DNA of 64,000 nucleotides from Saturnia japonica (Eukaryota > Arthropoda > Insecta > Lepidoptera > Saturniidae): positions 4,960,690-5,024,689 of the forward strand of contig CM065328.1 in NCBI GenBank assembly GCA_033032175.1, given 5' to 3'. The position numbers and the translations under genes are program-made. Positions 1-12,262 of the stretch are shown here, one piece after another. Positions within the stretch are counted from its first letter, which is position 1; the number at the start of each line of letters is the position of its first letter. The notes below the pieces were generated by a model. That model was not told the origin of the DNA, made no database searches, and worked only from the letters and a program-made list of their open reading frames with translations.

Positions 1-535
1 TTATGAATAACAATCGGTATATCTACAAAATTAATATGCAAATGATATAATTTATTTTATATTCTATGTATTTACCTACGTACCTACATTGTATTGTGAT
101 ACACTTTTGTTAACTTACATAGCTCATATATATGCAACACTGAGATTTTGCAAAATTAGATCTTTGGTTTGTATCCTTTGGAAACCGGTTAACTGTATAA
201 TTGGACCTTTGCGTTGTACCTTTATTACTTGTCCCTGTCTGGACCTTTCTCAATTATCCAAAATTTATATTTAAGTTTTGTCAGGTATGTATTTTGTTAA
301 CACTTTATTTTCCAAATTATATGAACTATTTTTCTTGATTTTTTTTTTGTTTTTTTTTTTTGGTTATTTACGGATTTAATAGTAAACAGATTAAGTGGCC
401 TTTGAGGTTTTGGAAGTACTAATATATTCTTTATTGCACATAAAAGTACAATTGGAGGACTTAATGCTAGAAAGGATTCTCTACCAGTCTTCCAGAGGAA
501 CAAGAGAATGGTATATATATGGTAGGTAAGGTGTG
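1..535. other. AT-rich DNA, no recognised feature
   Basis: Only short ORFs of the kind expected by chance in AT-rich DNA are present. T-runs at about 337-360 are simple sequence. Confidence 0.6.
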
Positions 536-740
536 CATAATATTTAGTATAAAAAATCTGGTCTGTATTCAACTGCTCCAAGTAAAACCTACGTAGCGAA
601 TACTTCAATGAATTCTGAGAGTTAGCTAGTTATATGTTGATAGGAAGCAAATTTCACAGTCGTGCTGCTTTTACGGCGAAAGATCGGTCGCGGAAATTAG
701 TACGATGTCTTGGTATACTGAGAATTAAGGAATCAGAAGA
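536..740 (-). pseudogene. Decayed LINE reverse transcriptase C-terminus
   Basis: The minus strand reads PRHRTNFRDRSFAVKAARL, then a stop where a Trp codon is expected, then NLLP. This is the common non-LTR retrotransposon C-terminal pattern (R..RSFSVRAARLWN.LP). A weaker stretch ending in LRRFYLEQL continues toward lower coordinates, as the last helix of such proteins does. No other part of the element is recognisable. The clade is not assigned. Confidence 0.6.
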
Positions 741-2880
741 TTTTAGCTGTCTATTGCACATAGCCGCGAGAGATTGAAATGGTTTTTTTTTTTAATATTT
801 AGGGGATTTGGGTTTATTAAGTATGAAAAAAGACGAAAAAGGATTCTGATTTTCTTTAATACAAATAGTTTGAATATCTTGTAAATAGCAAACTTAAATT
901 TTAGGGATTCATAATTTTTACCGCTAAGGCCTTTTAACTTGAGCTGCAATTGTTTGTAAAATGTATATATTGAAATCATTTTATGCGGTTATAATTATAC
1001 GTGTGTTATTTTACTTATCATTATTACAAAATAATGAAGATTTTTCTTAGTTTTATATGACTAAGCAATATGATTGTACTTTCATCTGATGATAAGTATA
1101 CGTGTGATCTGAGCTTAAAAGAAATTGAGACCAACTAGAGACAAGATAAACTGTTTCTTATTTGCGTATTTTAAATTTTTTACTAGTTTGATAGTAATGG
1201 AGTGAAAGCGTTTTGTAATGCTCGTTTAACTATTTATCACCCTAAAGTTGAGCATTTATTGCATTCTGGCAGTTGTATTTTAAAAGTAAAATGCTTTATT
1301 CAATTTAGACCCCAAAAAGGCATTTACGAAGGTTCAAATTACTATTACGGACTTGGAAATAATTTAAGTTATTAAAATGAGCCGAAACGAAATTCGATCG
1401 GGTTAATCAATTTTTTTTTTACGATATATATATTTATTATTTGAAGTTATTGTATTTTTTGTGGGATGTATAGAGATATTCACTTCCAGATATTCTATTA
1501 TAGCCTTAAGCTACTTTACTCCTAGGTGATATAGGCTGTTATGTATTCCATTTAGATTTTATATTGTACTTAGCGCAAAGTCGATTGCTAGTATCTAGAA
1601 TAGTAAAGGACGATTGATACTCTTAAATATAACTAAATAGAAAACTTTTTAATATTTTTTAAATCTACTATGTTAACTTAATTTTTATTTTATCCTCTTA
1701 AAGTTAATGTTAGTCATAGAACATTTATTTCTATTTACCTTTCTTTACTGAAACCATCAAAGCTAGCGTAATATCACGCTTTGTGGCCCTTGACCCGTAT
1801 CGCGGTTGTAAATATTTCTTTTACCAACGGAAATGTACCTGAGAACTGAGAAGTGTTTATCTTTCAAACTTGAGTTGCTCTGGTAAAGAAAACTGAGTAG
1901 AACGGGTAAAAGTTTATGTTGATGTTTTTCCACGACTGTTTCAATTTCAACATCGGGACATATTGCAGTTTCAATTATCTGGCTTCTGATTTGATGTAAT
2001 TTATTGTAAAAAATATATTGTAAATTGTAAAAAATGTATATAAACCCATAAATTATCATTAAATAATTATCTTATCTTATTGTAATTTTAGGTACATCAA
2101 AATATGATACAATTATTTAACAAAATGACGTACATAAACATAAAGCAATCCAATTGATTGAAAGTTTCTGTAACCTCGTGTTAGCGCCAGGCCGTCGCGC
2201 TTCGTCACTATAACCGGTCTAGCTCCTAAAACCACTTCTAAGCCCATTTTGAAAATTAGCAAAGGTAATCTAAATATTATTGAATATTTTTACAAAAAAA
2301 AAAAAAAAAATGAAAATTATTAAGTTTCTAAAATTCAAGTTCCAAATTTAAAATAATATTTTCTTAAAAAAATGCAAATAAAAATCTCAATTAAATGAAG
2401 TACTCCACTGCATATTTTATTTTATTGTAACTTTAAAAAATGAATAATGGAAAGAAGCAGCCCATACCTGCCGATTACTCAAAACTTGTAACCAGTAATC
2501 GTTAACCATATTTTATACTGTTAAAATATTTCGTATCCAGGTCGAGAACATATTTAGGTATTATTGTAGTAGATTACATTAATACAATCGGAAACATCAA
2601 CATTTTATACCTGTCCGCTTCACGTGGAATGCCCCTATTGATATATTGGTTGACCCGTAATTCCTTTCACACGCACTTCATTTTTTCGGGTCTCGTTCGA
2701 CCCTTGGCCTTGGTGTCGTGCCGTGGCACTCGGCTCGCCAACACTGTTACTTCAATCCTGCGTAGCGTACTTTCTGATCTAAAGTTTGTATGATGATTAT
2801 CCACTTCTAACGGTTACCTTGTATGTTAGAGAGCCTATAATCAACCTCAATAAATAGTTTTGTGGTGCTTTACTCTCAGG
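741..2880. other. AT-rich DNA, no recognised feature
   Basis: No repeat or coding pattern was recognised. A poly(A) run lies at about 2294-2309. A slightly GC-richer patch at about 2615-2780 was not identified. Confidence 0.5.
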
Positions 2881-3059
2881 GGTGTGAATCGGAATAAAAA
2901 AAAGAAACGTGTGCGTCTCGGGTGTAATCTTTATGTATATTAATTAATATGATAATGTGAGGAAAGGTTATTTATTAATAAAATCTTTTATTAATTATTA
3001 AATATACTCTATCCTTAGTTACGATTCTTGAATATGTACATTAGAACACTGAGTAGAGA

Positions 3060-3312
3060 AGAGAAGCCAGACAGAGTGGCGCCGTAACGCGTTACGTTTT
3101 GAAGCGGTTTACCCTCCCTTAAGAAGTTATAATTTCAAAAAACACAAAACAATTGTAAGTACGTAATAATCCCGTTACGACCACGCAGACAGGTGCCGTA
3201 AGTGCATGAGTATCCGTGTGTGTCGCGGGTGACTGGCGGCGGCCGGGTTTTGGACGCGCACTTCTGTGTGGTATACGGGAGGCGAGGCGCGGGCGCACGG
3301 TCCCATGCACCG
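3060..3312. other. GC-rich block, unidentified
   Basis: This block is much richer in CpG than its flanks and contains the palindrome gtaacgcgttac near 3084. An open frame on the minus strand (3119-3310) has Arg/Pro/Ala-rich composition but no recognisable domain. It is probably a repeat fragment or an isolated CpG-rich regulatory stretch. Confidence 0.3.
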
Positions 3313-3689
3313 ATGTTGCGAATTCTTATAGTTTATATAAAATGAAAAATATTTTTTGTAATGTGACAGATAGTACCGTTAGTTTAGAAGATTAACACGG
3401 AACGTGATTAAGCTCAGCTTTGTAATATTAAAATATAATATAGTATATGTATATAGATTTACTAATATAAAATTATATCGGTTAGTTTATCTGAAGTGAT
3501 TGCTGAGAATACAACGCACAAGTTTAGCGTACACGCCATAATACATTTCTAAGTAAATGGTAGACGACATCCCGCGTACCGGGAATCGATATTTGCGATG
3601 CTGTACCGACAACAGTTAAAGCGAATAAAAATTTACACACTATAAATATTATTGTGAACGAGATCAAGCAAAATTTCTTATAAACAAGC

Positions 3690-4275
3690 TAAATTATAAA
3701 AAGGAATCAAAAACCCCGACTGCAACAAAAGCACTTGAATAAAAAAAAAACATTTTTTTATATTTTTCCTTTTTATCTAATTCCCAGACGTCGTACTTAA
3801 TTATGATATAGCCTATGTCAGTCCCACAATTAAGATGAATATGAATAATATAATCCATCAAGCCGTTTAGGCTACAGAACGTGCTAAACAAATAGACATA
3901 CATACATTGTTATGTACCATACCATGTTACCATCATTCCTGTATCCACAAAGAGTTAGGCAGAGGTGTACTAACGTACAGCCACAGTTCGCCGTGTATGT
4001 TTTTTAGGACCCATTTAATAGGGGGCGAACCTATTGCCATTAATCGGACACAAAGCCAAACTCCGAGCTGCTACTGAGAATTTCATAGAAAAACCCAATA
4101 ACACTTTGCTCGACCTGGGAATCGAACCCAGGATCTCGATCATAGCAGTCGCGCTTAGGACTACTAGGCTAACGATGCAGATAAACATACATACATACTT
4201 AAATACATACATACACACTTACATATATGCTTATATACATACGCTCGAAAAACATACCTCTCCTTTTTCACAATC
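3690..4275 (+). repeat. Interspersed repeat family A, copy 1, split by a SINE
   Basis: The left part (about 3702-3905) contains 'aaaaaccccgactgcaac' and 'cccagacgtcgtacttaatt'; the right part ends in 'cgctcgaaaaacatacc' and 'caatcaggtaaaaa'. Related copies lie at 36.67-36.91 kb and 60.67-60.90 kb, with a 3' fragment at 52.28 kb. In copy 3 the two parts are joined without the SINE, so the SINE here is a later insertion. The family has no visible coding capacity and is not named. Confidence 0.65.
3914..4176 (-). mobile_element. tRNA-derived SINE, minus strand
   Basis: The tRNA-like head is at the high-coordinate end and includes the B-box-like 'gggttcgattcccagg' on the minus strand; the A-box region near 4165 reads as a decayed 'tagcctagtagtcc'. 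The body matches the other SINE copies, including the conserved 'ccgattaatggcaatagg'. The tail is a pentanucleotide (tatgt-type) repeat at the low end. It sits inside family A copy 1, at a cataca microsatellite that obscures the target-site duplication. Confidence 0.8.
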
Positions 4276-4329
4276 AGGTAAAAATAAAATAATATCACTT
4301 AGAGGATTTGTAGCTTCCAATTAGCGAAA

Positions 4330-6950
4330 GAATTTTTACATCGTATGCACTTAATTAAACTGTTTATTATTTGAAAAGCACTGGAATTTTTGTATTTACT
4401 CAATACTATGAGTTCACAATTCTTCAAAATTAGAAGAAATATGACTAATCATTATTTAAAAATCATAAGTAATAATGCTGCATTTTTTTCTAACCGTATT
4501 TAAGATGTCTTGTGGATATTACGATTAACAATTTCCATAAAGTTGCACTTCCTCTCCCGTGCTCTGATTGAATTTATTTATAGTTTAGAAAGTTATTGCT
4601 ACTGACTTTACACTTTCAAACCTAATTCCCTTTTTCCGCGAAGAAAGGAAATTTTGTTGTTAACTAGTTTTTATACTTGAATCTATGCTTTATACAGATA
4701 AAAAAGGAAGACTCGTGTTGAATAGAATCTTCAAAGAATAAATAATAGTTGAAAGTTTGCCTCCAACACAAACGTTTCTAAGTATCTACTTCTAACAGTT
4801 ATTATATAATAAGATAGATAATTACAAGAACTTCTTGTCTATTTATATAAACTAGTGATTGCCCTATAATCTCGAAATTCGACCTGCGACATTTTGATCA
4901 TAGACTATTTTCTGTTTGACATTTGTTTGGGGGGTCTAAGTTCCATGGCACGGGTCGGGTTAGGATTCGCAGTAATATTTTATTTAATATAATATATTAG
5001 TAACAGATATTAAAGATAAATTTTAGCTTACTGCACTCCTCCATATAAACTTTAACCATGCTAAATATCACAGTCTTAGGTGCACGCAATACGCTTAAAA
5101 TGGTACCGAAAACTTTTGCTTCAAGTATTAATATATTGTCTATATAATTTTTAAATCAATTGTTGTTTCTTTATTGTATATAACTCTTCGCGTGTATCTC
5201 ATGAAAACAACTGAAAGATTGCAATAACACTTCTTTTAGGTAGTTTATGTTCCGTGTACATACATTCATACTAATTCAAATCAATAATCATAACCCGATG
5301 CATAATAGTAATTCTATTTTTATTCAATATTTAATACCATTGTCTAATTCGGTGACACAAATATATAAATAATTAATGTAAACTGTTATTTGAGCGACTA
5401 TTTGAACAAAAAGTAAAGAAACAAGGAAATAAAGGGCTTTAGCGGAGCCTGTTCGAGATGGCTTGTGATACTGTTTGGCCGTGAGAAATTTGGTGTAAAA
5501 ATTGATTACACACTATTATTATTATTATTTTGGTTTAAAATGAACAGACTCATTTCTTTCTTTTTGTATTATAACGATCAAAAAAGTTTCAAGTACGTGC
5601 TTTGTTGGTAGTTAGAAATAACGTTACACCAATTGCGCGGGATTATTTTTTACTTTGAAAGTTGTTGGTAGAGAAATAATAACGATAATAATTTGGATAA
5701 TATGGGATATTCGGGACGCTATTAAAAAGTTATAGCCTAAGAAGAAAATCCAAATAAGATATCTCTAAGCGTAACTTCGTTGATCGTATTCTTACTCGTT
5801 TGTTTTTGAAACAAAACGATTACACGCTTGTTTCTGGTTAATGTGGAGACCATTTGGATTCTACCCGACCGTTAATGCTTGTTCTTTTAATAAATTCAAT
5901 CCGTTTAAAAGTAAACTCTAAAGTGTTCAAATAGAGCATATTAAACTAAAAAATTAAAATCGCTTTTGTGAAACCGTCGATTAGTTTATGTGTTCATTTT
6001 TAAATGTTGCTGCTTTGTAGACAGACGTTTTGTTTATGTGCTTGTCTGAGTCATGGATTTATGAATATATATTTATATTGTTTTAATAGCAAATGTATTT
6101 AAATATTGTCGTGTTACAAGAATTAATATTATAATTTAGAAGAAGATAAGCGAAGAAGGGATTATGAAATGTAATTAAGATATAAATATTAACACATATA
6201 TATTTCTAGGACATCCCAGGATTTAAAAAAAAAAATCTCCTACATAAAAGTCCTTATAAATCTTTCAAATGTCCACAATACACGGTTTACCATAAATAGA
6301 ATTCCCCTTCAGCTTCAGCTTTGCGTCGGGTCCCTAAACAAGCGTCCCGCGGTCTTGGTCGATTAGTTTAGTGTAGTTGTGTAGCACGCACCAAGAGTTG
6401 ACGACGCTTCCAACCACCGGTTCAGTGTAGACTCACAACAGCCATCGTTTTCATCATACGGTCAATGCAGCACCATAAATCTAAACAACCGAAATTGAAT
6501 ATGAAAATATATATTTCAATAGTTTATATAAATCCACAGGTCGTCTTAGAACTGACTCGATAGTTTATATAAAAGAACACTATTGTTTATATATCCAATA
6601 TATATAATATATTTCACCTTTTTCTCAAAATCTGACTGTTGTATATGCGAGTCTCTTGTATAATGAATCGTTCTATCAGATTCTTTTCAAATACTTACTC
6701 ATTTTTCTATTCATTATTTAAATTATATTAAAATTGAAAAATATAGTTACTCTCAAAAATCGAACTATGTATCTCAAGGCTTTACTAATTTACATCACAG
6801 AGTACTTTTGTATATAGGTAAAACCTTGTTAAAGAAAAACATATATTTTCCTAACTGCGCATGTCCTAAAACTATCATAGTAACAGTATTTGACACGTTT
6901 GTCAATCCTAAAATGTAAACAAACATTTATATCTTATTATATTAAGTGAG
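4330..6950. other. AT-rich DNA with few recognised features
   Basis: Apart from the repeat at 4874-4969, nothing was identified. A moderately GC-rich patch at about 6300-6460 contains 'ccaccggttcagtgtag'; it could be a regulatory or exonic fragment, but has no coding pattern I recognise. Confidence 0.45.
4874..4969 (+). repeat. Short repeat family D, internally deleted copy
   Basis: It begins 'aattcgacctgcgac' and runs through 'tcatagactatttt' to 'gtctaagttcc'. The inverted copy at about 12.84-13.01 kb has the same two ends but roughly 70 bp more in the middle. This copy therefore carries an internal deletion. Confidence 0.65.
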
Positions 6951-6954
6951 CAAT

Positions 6955-7115
6955 TCTTGTATATATATATGTAATTGGTTTCTCAGAAACGGCTCCAACG
7001 ATTCGATGTAACTTTGCATTTAGATAATGTTTTACATTCCAAGTATACCTAGATAGGTGTTTTTCTTTTTTTGTTTATAAGACACCGAGCAGAGCCCGGT
7101 CGCACAGATATTTAT
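6955..7115 (+). repeat. Helitron-like fragment
   Basis: The text 'cggctccaacgattcgatg' followed by 'caccgagcagagcccggtcg' resembles the lepidopteran repeats that carry 'accgagcaaagctcggtcg' near one end. No complete terminus is visible. Confidence 0.35.
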
Positions 7116-7424
7116 AATTAAATATGATAAAAATTATATAAAACATTGTATAATAAACTAAAAGGATCGCAGAATAACGATATAAAAACCTAACTTGATG
7201 TCCTGGAAATAAACTAGCGAATTTCTATTAAAGGGAAAGTACATATATAAAAGGTATTACGATAAATATATATAGAAACGAATTACTTAGACCTTTATAA
7301 ATAACAATATTTATTGTTACTTTGCCACCGTAAGAGAAAATAGTTAGTACATTGTGACAACACTGAAACATCATTTGTTCTTTTTGTCAATTCGAGTTTA
7401 ATATGTGGTTGTCGGCCTTGCCGG

Positions 7425-7600
7425 GCTGTGATTGGCTCCTGCGCACGCGTCAGTGCCACCGCGCCGCTCTTCGATTGGTGCGAAGACCGTGGAAAAAGAA
7501 CAAAAAAGAAAAATATAGTCTAATACATTCATGTTCGGCGGCAGCTTGACGAGCTCCGACCTACTCCTTATAAAAAATATATTACTCTAATCAGTTGTGT
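7425..7600 (+). promoter_or_regulatory. Candidate TATA plus initiator promoter
   Basis: A CpG-rich stretch contains two ATTGG (inverted CCAAT) motifs at about 7431 and 7474. It is followed by TATAAAAAATATA from 7569 and the arthropod initiator TCAGTT at 7591. The TATA-to-initiator distance, about 24 bp, is at the short end of the normal range. No repeat partner was seen in the window. It may drive the candidate exon just downstream, or belong to an LTR. Confidence 0.45.
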
Positions 7601-7703
7601 AGTGAAAATCTCTTGTGAACATCTATGCGATTGTGCCAATAGAAACCCTGTGGATTAATTCTCGTACCGAGGTTCCTAGTCGGATCCGACACCTCACCAA
7701 GCG

Positions 7704-7754
7704 ATGGAACGCGCCTCAACGACACCAGCGTGGGGCCATCATCGCCAAGTGCAG
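7704..7754 (+). CDS. Candidate first coding exon, ends at splice donor
   Basis: An ATG in a good context (aagcgATGG) opens MERASTTPAWGHHRQVQ and runs exactly in phase to a consensus-like donor, CAG|GTACGT, at 7754/7755. An in-frame TAG at 7677 makes this the first codon. The 5' leader would start near the initiator at 7593. Compared with its flanks the block is CpG-rich. I do not recognise the peptide, and no later exon is identifiable in the window. It could be the 5' end of a host gene with a long first intron, or a chance reading inside an LTR. Confidence 0.3.
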
Positions 7755-7919
7755 GTACGTCGCCACATATTCCTCGATACATTTCAGCACTACATACAGC
7801 ACTTTCATCTTAATATTTTCAAAGAGAAAATTACGCAGTTTGTTGCTTGAAGTATTATAGCATTTTATAGTTCACTGGGCTGGATAAGACCCCGACGCAC
7901 ATTACTGATCAGTTCAAGG

Positions 7920-8115
7920 ATCATGTCAAGCAGGTATTACTGTCAAAAGGGGCGGACTATTATGTGAATGATAGTGATGCCCGGGAGTGACTCTTTCTGA
8001 ATGTGCTGCGTGGGAGAGCCAGCGCCGGGCTCTGACCGCGGTGGTAGGAAGGGACCTCTCGCTCCCGAGTGTGGTTCGCGCCATGCTCAGCAGCGAGAGG
8101 TCGTGGGAAGCGTAT
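7920..8115 (+). pseudogene. LINE C-terminal remnant
   Basis: The frame LSECAAWESQRRAL, then VVGRDLSLPSVVRAML and SERSWEA, resembles the tail of polyproteins from R1- or R2-type non-LTR retrotransposons in Lepidoptera. The fragment is only about 50 codons, with no zinc finger or RT motif preserved. The clade is a guess from memory. Confidence 0.45.
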
Positions 8116-8235
8116 AATCCAAAGCAATATAATCCAAAATAAAGGCAACAAATGACAGGTTGACAAACATTGCCGGTTGTCGCTCACAAGCTTTTCGGTA
8201 GCTGGTTGTGAACCAGGTGGTTCCGACAAGCGATA

Positions 8236-8310
8236 AACCACAAAACAATTTTTAACAAAGAAGAAAACCAACTTCAATCATTTTGAAGAGTTTCCTGGTG
8301 TATCTTCGAA
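8236..8310 (+). repeat. Interspersed repeat family B, copy 1 (fragment)
   Basis: The text 'caatttttaacaaagaag', then 'caacttcaatcattttgaag' and 'tggtgtatcttcgaag' recurs at 14.07 kb, 42.17 kb (longest copy) and, inverted, at 63.37 kb. There is no coding capacity. Confidence 0.7.
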
Positions 8311-8469
8311 GTATTCATTTTTATTTAATAAAATCCTAAATAGTTTACCATTGAATTAAGACTAAGTATATGAAAATATAACTATCCATTAATATTTTAC
8401 AAGTCACCACAAATTGTCATACCACTTTACGCACATTCACGGGATCATGAACAAACAAACAAACAATGA

Positions 8470-8805
8470 ACAATTATTATGGTTTACTCAGCGTGAGCCA
8501 TTTATGCGCCAGAATTCATTCACCACAACCAGTTCCTTTTTATTTGCACGGATCCCTAGTGTTTTTATAAAATAAAAGTAGCCTATGTTACTCCTTATAA
8601 CATCAGCTATCTAGCAGTAAAAATCTCGTCAACCGTTTCGGAAATTACCCGAAACAAACAGACAGACAGATGGACAGTTAAAAATTAAAAAAAATGTTTT
8701 TTTTTATTATCATAGGTATCGTATAAACTTTCATAAGCATTTGGTAAAACGCTGTTGTTTTGACATTACAAAAAACCACTTCAATTTCATTAATTTGTAA
8801 GGTAA
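8470..8805 (-). mobile_element. Helitron-like element, partial
   Basis: It shares with 15358-15864 the ordered blocks 'cgtgagccatttatgcgcc', 'ataacatcagctatct', 'attacccgaaacaaacagac' and a terminal 'cacttcaattt' block. The CTAG end is missing. Orientation follows the better copy. It abuts a second Helitron-like element on the opposite strand. Confidence 0.55.
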
Positions 8806-9059
8806 GATTACATATGAACTATAAAAGGATAAGTAACTGATTGACTCACTTAACAACCCACAGCCCAAACTAATAGGGTTAGGATTGTGAAAATTTGCAC
8901 ATAAGTTCCTTTTACACTGTATGCGAGTACTAAGGAAGGATTTTTGAAATTTCAACCCCAAATATGGTGAAAGGGGGGATGAAAGTTTGTATGAAAATCG
9001 GTATTTAGCATTTCGGTTACAACTCAATTATGACGTGAATGAAGCAGCGGGAAAGTGCT
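8806..9059 (+). mobile_element. Helitron-like element, 3' end CTAG
   Basis: The blocks 'gttccttttacactgtatg', 'gaaggatttttgaaatttc' and 'gatgaaagtttgtatgaaaa' precede 'gcgggaaagtgctagtaat'. The CTAG followed by T and a short GC-rich stretch before it fit Helitron 3' ends (CTRR|T). This belongs to a different subfamily from the element just upstream. Confidence 0.55.
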
Positions 9060-9530
9060 AGTAATATATATATTTCACCGCAAACGAAACGCAAATCTGT
9101 CATGTGGCTTATAAATTTGCACAGATGTTGCCCGCTTTGTACGCTTCTAGGAATCCTGGAATGTATTCTGAAGAACTTGTGATACAGAAACCGTGAAAGG
9201 AAATGTCGTGTATCAATTTTATACTTGCTTTTATTTCATGTTCTGACAAAGTGGAGGATGTTTGTAAATGCATATATCCTTGATGGTATCGTGTTGACTG
9301 TTTTTATTTTATAACCAGCTGTATCCGTGGTTCCGCATGTTAGCAAAAAATAGTCTATGCTCTAAATTTTATATTTTCTATGTTTTAGTGACGCCAAGAA
9401 AATATGTACTTACCTTACTTGAGGTGTGTCAAACAATGTAATAATTTATGTAAATAATAATTTAATAAGACAATTATTATAAAAATAACCTTTAATACCG
9501 CACGCGTTAACAGCAAAAATTTTGTTAACT
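9060..9530. other. AT-rich DNA, no recognised feature
   Basis: Nothing was identified in this stretch. Confidence 0.5.
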
Positions 9531-9534
9531 TGTT

Positions 9535-9935
9535 TTTTTTTTGTAACAGCTCGGCACATTAACGGTGCTGTACCTGATTAAGCACAGCACACTACGGCGT
9601 CCATTGAGAGATCTAAATCCATTGGTGGTCACCACTGTCATGCGAGCCTGCATAAATATCTTCCACGTAACGTTTAAAGAACCCAATGTCGTAAGAGGGA
9701 GAGAACACAATGGCCGGGAGAAAGTTCCACAGCTTCACGTTACGAGAAAGATAAGTCATAGAGAACTTTTTAGTTCGTGCTGAGACAGAAAGCCCAATGC
9801 GTGTGTAGTTCTGTTGTGGAAGGGAGAGGAGAGTATTAGATTAAACAGCTCATCAGAACACTCACCGTAATGCAGACGGTAGAAAATGCGAGATGTTCCT
9901 GCGCAGCTGAAGCGGCTTAACGTTGTTGTCTTCAC
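9535..9935 (-). pseudogene. CR1-like LINE, 3' end remnant
   Basis: Read on the minus strand, this matches the fragment at 22.4-22.9 kb: a 'YHYGECSDELFNLILSSPFHN' type frame, then the tail around 'gtgaagctgtggaactttct' and 'gtggtgaccaccaatggat'. A T-run on the plus strand at 9532-9542 marks the A-tail end. Frameshifts break the frame. It is the C-terminus of a reverse transcriptase plus 3' UTR, 5'-truncated as LINE copies usually are. Confidence 0.7.
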
Positions 9936-9979
9936 CCGTGTTAAATTTATTCGAACAAATTTCCATCGCGTCTTCAACG

Positions 9980-11270
9980 CATCATTGTAGTTTATCGTTT
10001 ATTGTTGAAATCTCAAGATCGATAAATATCGTGCCGTTGTATATTAATGCATGAGACTTTTTTATTGTTTTGAGAATAAGCCACATTTGAGCCTATTTAC
10101 ACGACTGCCCCAAAAAGGAGTGGTGTAATGTTTTCATGGTTCTTACATGTAAGTTTTTTATTATACCATATCTTTAAAATGCATAAATAGATTTGTATGT
10201 ATGGGGTATTCATAAATCATCCCGAGTGAAACTACTCTGTGGTGACACTGGTTATAATTCTTTTTTTAAATGGACAATATGGCGGATACACATTCTAAAA
10301 CTGTAAAATATTTTGTTTATGCCAGAAACCGACAGAAGGAACCATCTCGGTTTTTAAATACATTTTAATGATATGTTTTCAAATAAAATTTGTCAGTATA
10401 ATGATTAAAAGGAAAAATTAGTAATAAAAAAAACATGACTGACTTGCGAAATAATGTACTAAAACTAAAAAAACAAGTTGTATCAGTTAATCTGTATACA
10501 CAAAGTGAAAGGTCACTCAATTGCTCGCCGACTAAACAGATAAATAAAATGTTCTGTGGAACACTTTTTAATATAAGAGGTCCACCGACTTCGTTCGACA
10601 CCAAGTTACTTATTTGGCATTACAATCAAGTTATTTAAATTACTTTTTTTTACTAAAATAATTGCGTTAAAAAACTTATGATATATATAAATACAAATAG
10701 TGTTAGAAAAGGTCCATGCTTAGCATACCTCACTTCCTATAACTATTGAGTGAATCATATTATGTAAGAATTCTGATAAATATGTTTAAAAGAAGTGCTT
10801 TAATAATAACAATGATTTAATGCCTAAAAGTTACATAATGCATTTTATACAATTTGTAACATTAATAGTTATAATCCTCTATACGTATAATATTTGGTAA
10901 TGGAATAAGCTCAGCTAGCTGACGTCATGTGGCGTGGTATTATTGCAATTTTTTTCAGTTTGCCCTACATATACCTTTATTAAAGATCAGTTAACATTAC
11001 GCGCAATAAAGCTCGGCTCGTCACATAATATTACAATTTTAATTAAAAATGTCAATGAAAATATTTAAAAAAAAAATTCTGATTAAAATTTATGTCAAAG
11101 ATATAAAATTATTTTTTAACAGAAATAATGATATAATTATAAAAGCAGCATTATAAATAAGCAATTAAATAATTATTGATTGTATTGCATGTGTTGATGA
11201 AATTACAAAATTCTAGTGTATTTTATTTGTTTTCGATAAAGAGCTTTAAGGAGTTTTCAGCGGGATCAAA
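9980..11270. other. AT-rich DNA, no recognised feature
   Basis: Overlapping open frames on both strands near 10365-10638 look like chance. No family pattern was seen. Confidence 0.45.
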
Positions 11271-11329
11271 GTGGCATGTTGTGGTTTTTAATTTTAATTC
11301 ATTAACTTAGGTTTTTTGACAAGGTTACT

Positions 11330-11505
11330 TGCCTTAAGACCCCACTTTGTATTTAGAAAATTTTTAAGAAGGTTTAAAAACATTGACACTTAAAACCCCA
11401 CTTTGTATAATGGAAAATTTTACGAAGACTTAAAAGTATTGACACTGGCAATTGCTTTTTGCGGCGCCAAAACAAGAAGAAAAAGAAAAAGAAGTCTATG
11501 CATAA
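11330..11505 (+). repeat. 56-bp direct repeat and family C repeat
   Basis: A unit containing 'cccactttgtat' and ending in 'cattgacact' occurs twice, at 11341 and 11397 (period 56 bp). It runs into 'gctttttgcggcgccaaaac' and an AAG-rich purine stretch. The same sequence, inverted, is found at about 56.34-56.44 kb, so this is a dispersed family and not a local oddity. Confidence 0.65.
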
Positions 11506-12020
11506 TTTTTTTCAATATTTGATGGGACCATTTTCTAAAATATAACCTAACTGTTACAACCGTTGGGCAGCTGCCCGCCAGACATAACACCCATCTGGTC
11601 GGAGGATCCTACCTTTTCTATGGCGGATGAGGAACTTTACTCTCTGTTCCTCACTTTCGCTAAATACATGTATATTTTATTGAATTACTATTTAATTACT
11701 TTATTAATACGACAAATTAATATAATATGATTATACAATTACATAGTATTTATATTAGTTCCCACAAAACTTTCAATGTACTCGTGAATATATATTTTTT
11801 TAGCTACATCCTCGTCCTTACGACTTTGATAAATGAGTCTATGCTGAATGTTTTTATAGTAATTAAGGTTGGGAGACTAGCGAATAGGGTTTTCTGAGCG
11901 TAGGGTATATTTAATTTCAAAGTAAAACAAAAACTAGGTTTATTATTGTTACCTTAAATTTATTATAATTAGTATTTTCAAGACCGGTGGATTCGAGCTT
12001 CCGAAAAAATCAAAAAATAT
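11506..12020. other. AT-rich DNA, no recognised feature
   Basis: A short patch at about 11555-11650 ('cgttgggcagctgcccgcc') looks like a repeat fragment but was not identified. Confidence 0.4.
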
Positions 12021-12024
12021 TTGA

Positions 12025-12262
12025 ATTAATTATTTTACTATCGACTGACGGTGGAAGACAACAATGTTGATCAAATTGGAAGTTTGGAAAAATATCAAGT
12101 AATATTACCGTGCGGTGGGAAAATACAAAATTTGATGTGTAGGCGTTTGAAATTGCCAATACGCCGTGGTACTCGAAAAACACTTCTTTCGAGAAGAGGC
12201 CTTTGAAATACTGTAGGATAATAAAATTAAAACTAAGATTTAAGGATACTGTTTCTAAGAGC
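12025..12262 (+). repeat. LINE 3' tail repeat ('gactgacggtg' family)
   Basis: The sequence starts 'tatcgactgacggtggaag' and includes 'cgagaagaggcctttg'. It matches, with much decay, the better copy at 19.72-19.91 kb, which reads 'aaggaaaacatcgtgaggaa' and 'gggaagagacctttgcttag'. It appears to be the untranslated tail of a LINE. Confidence 0.5.
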
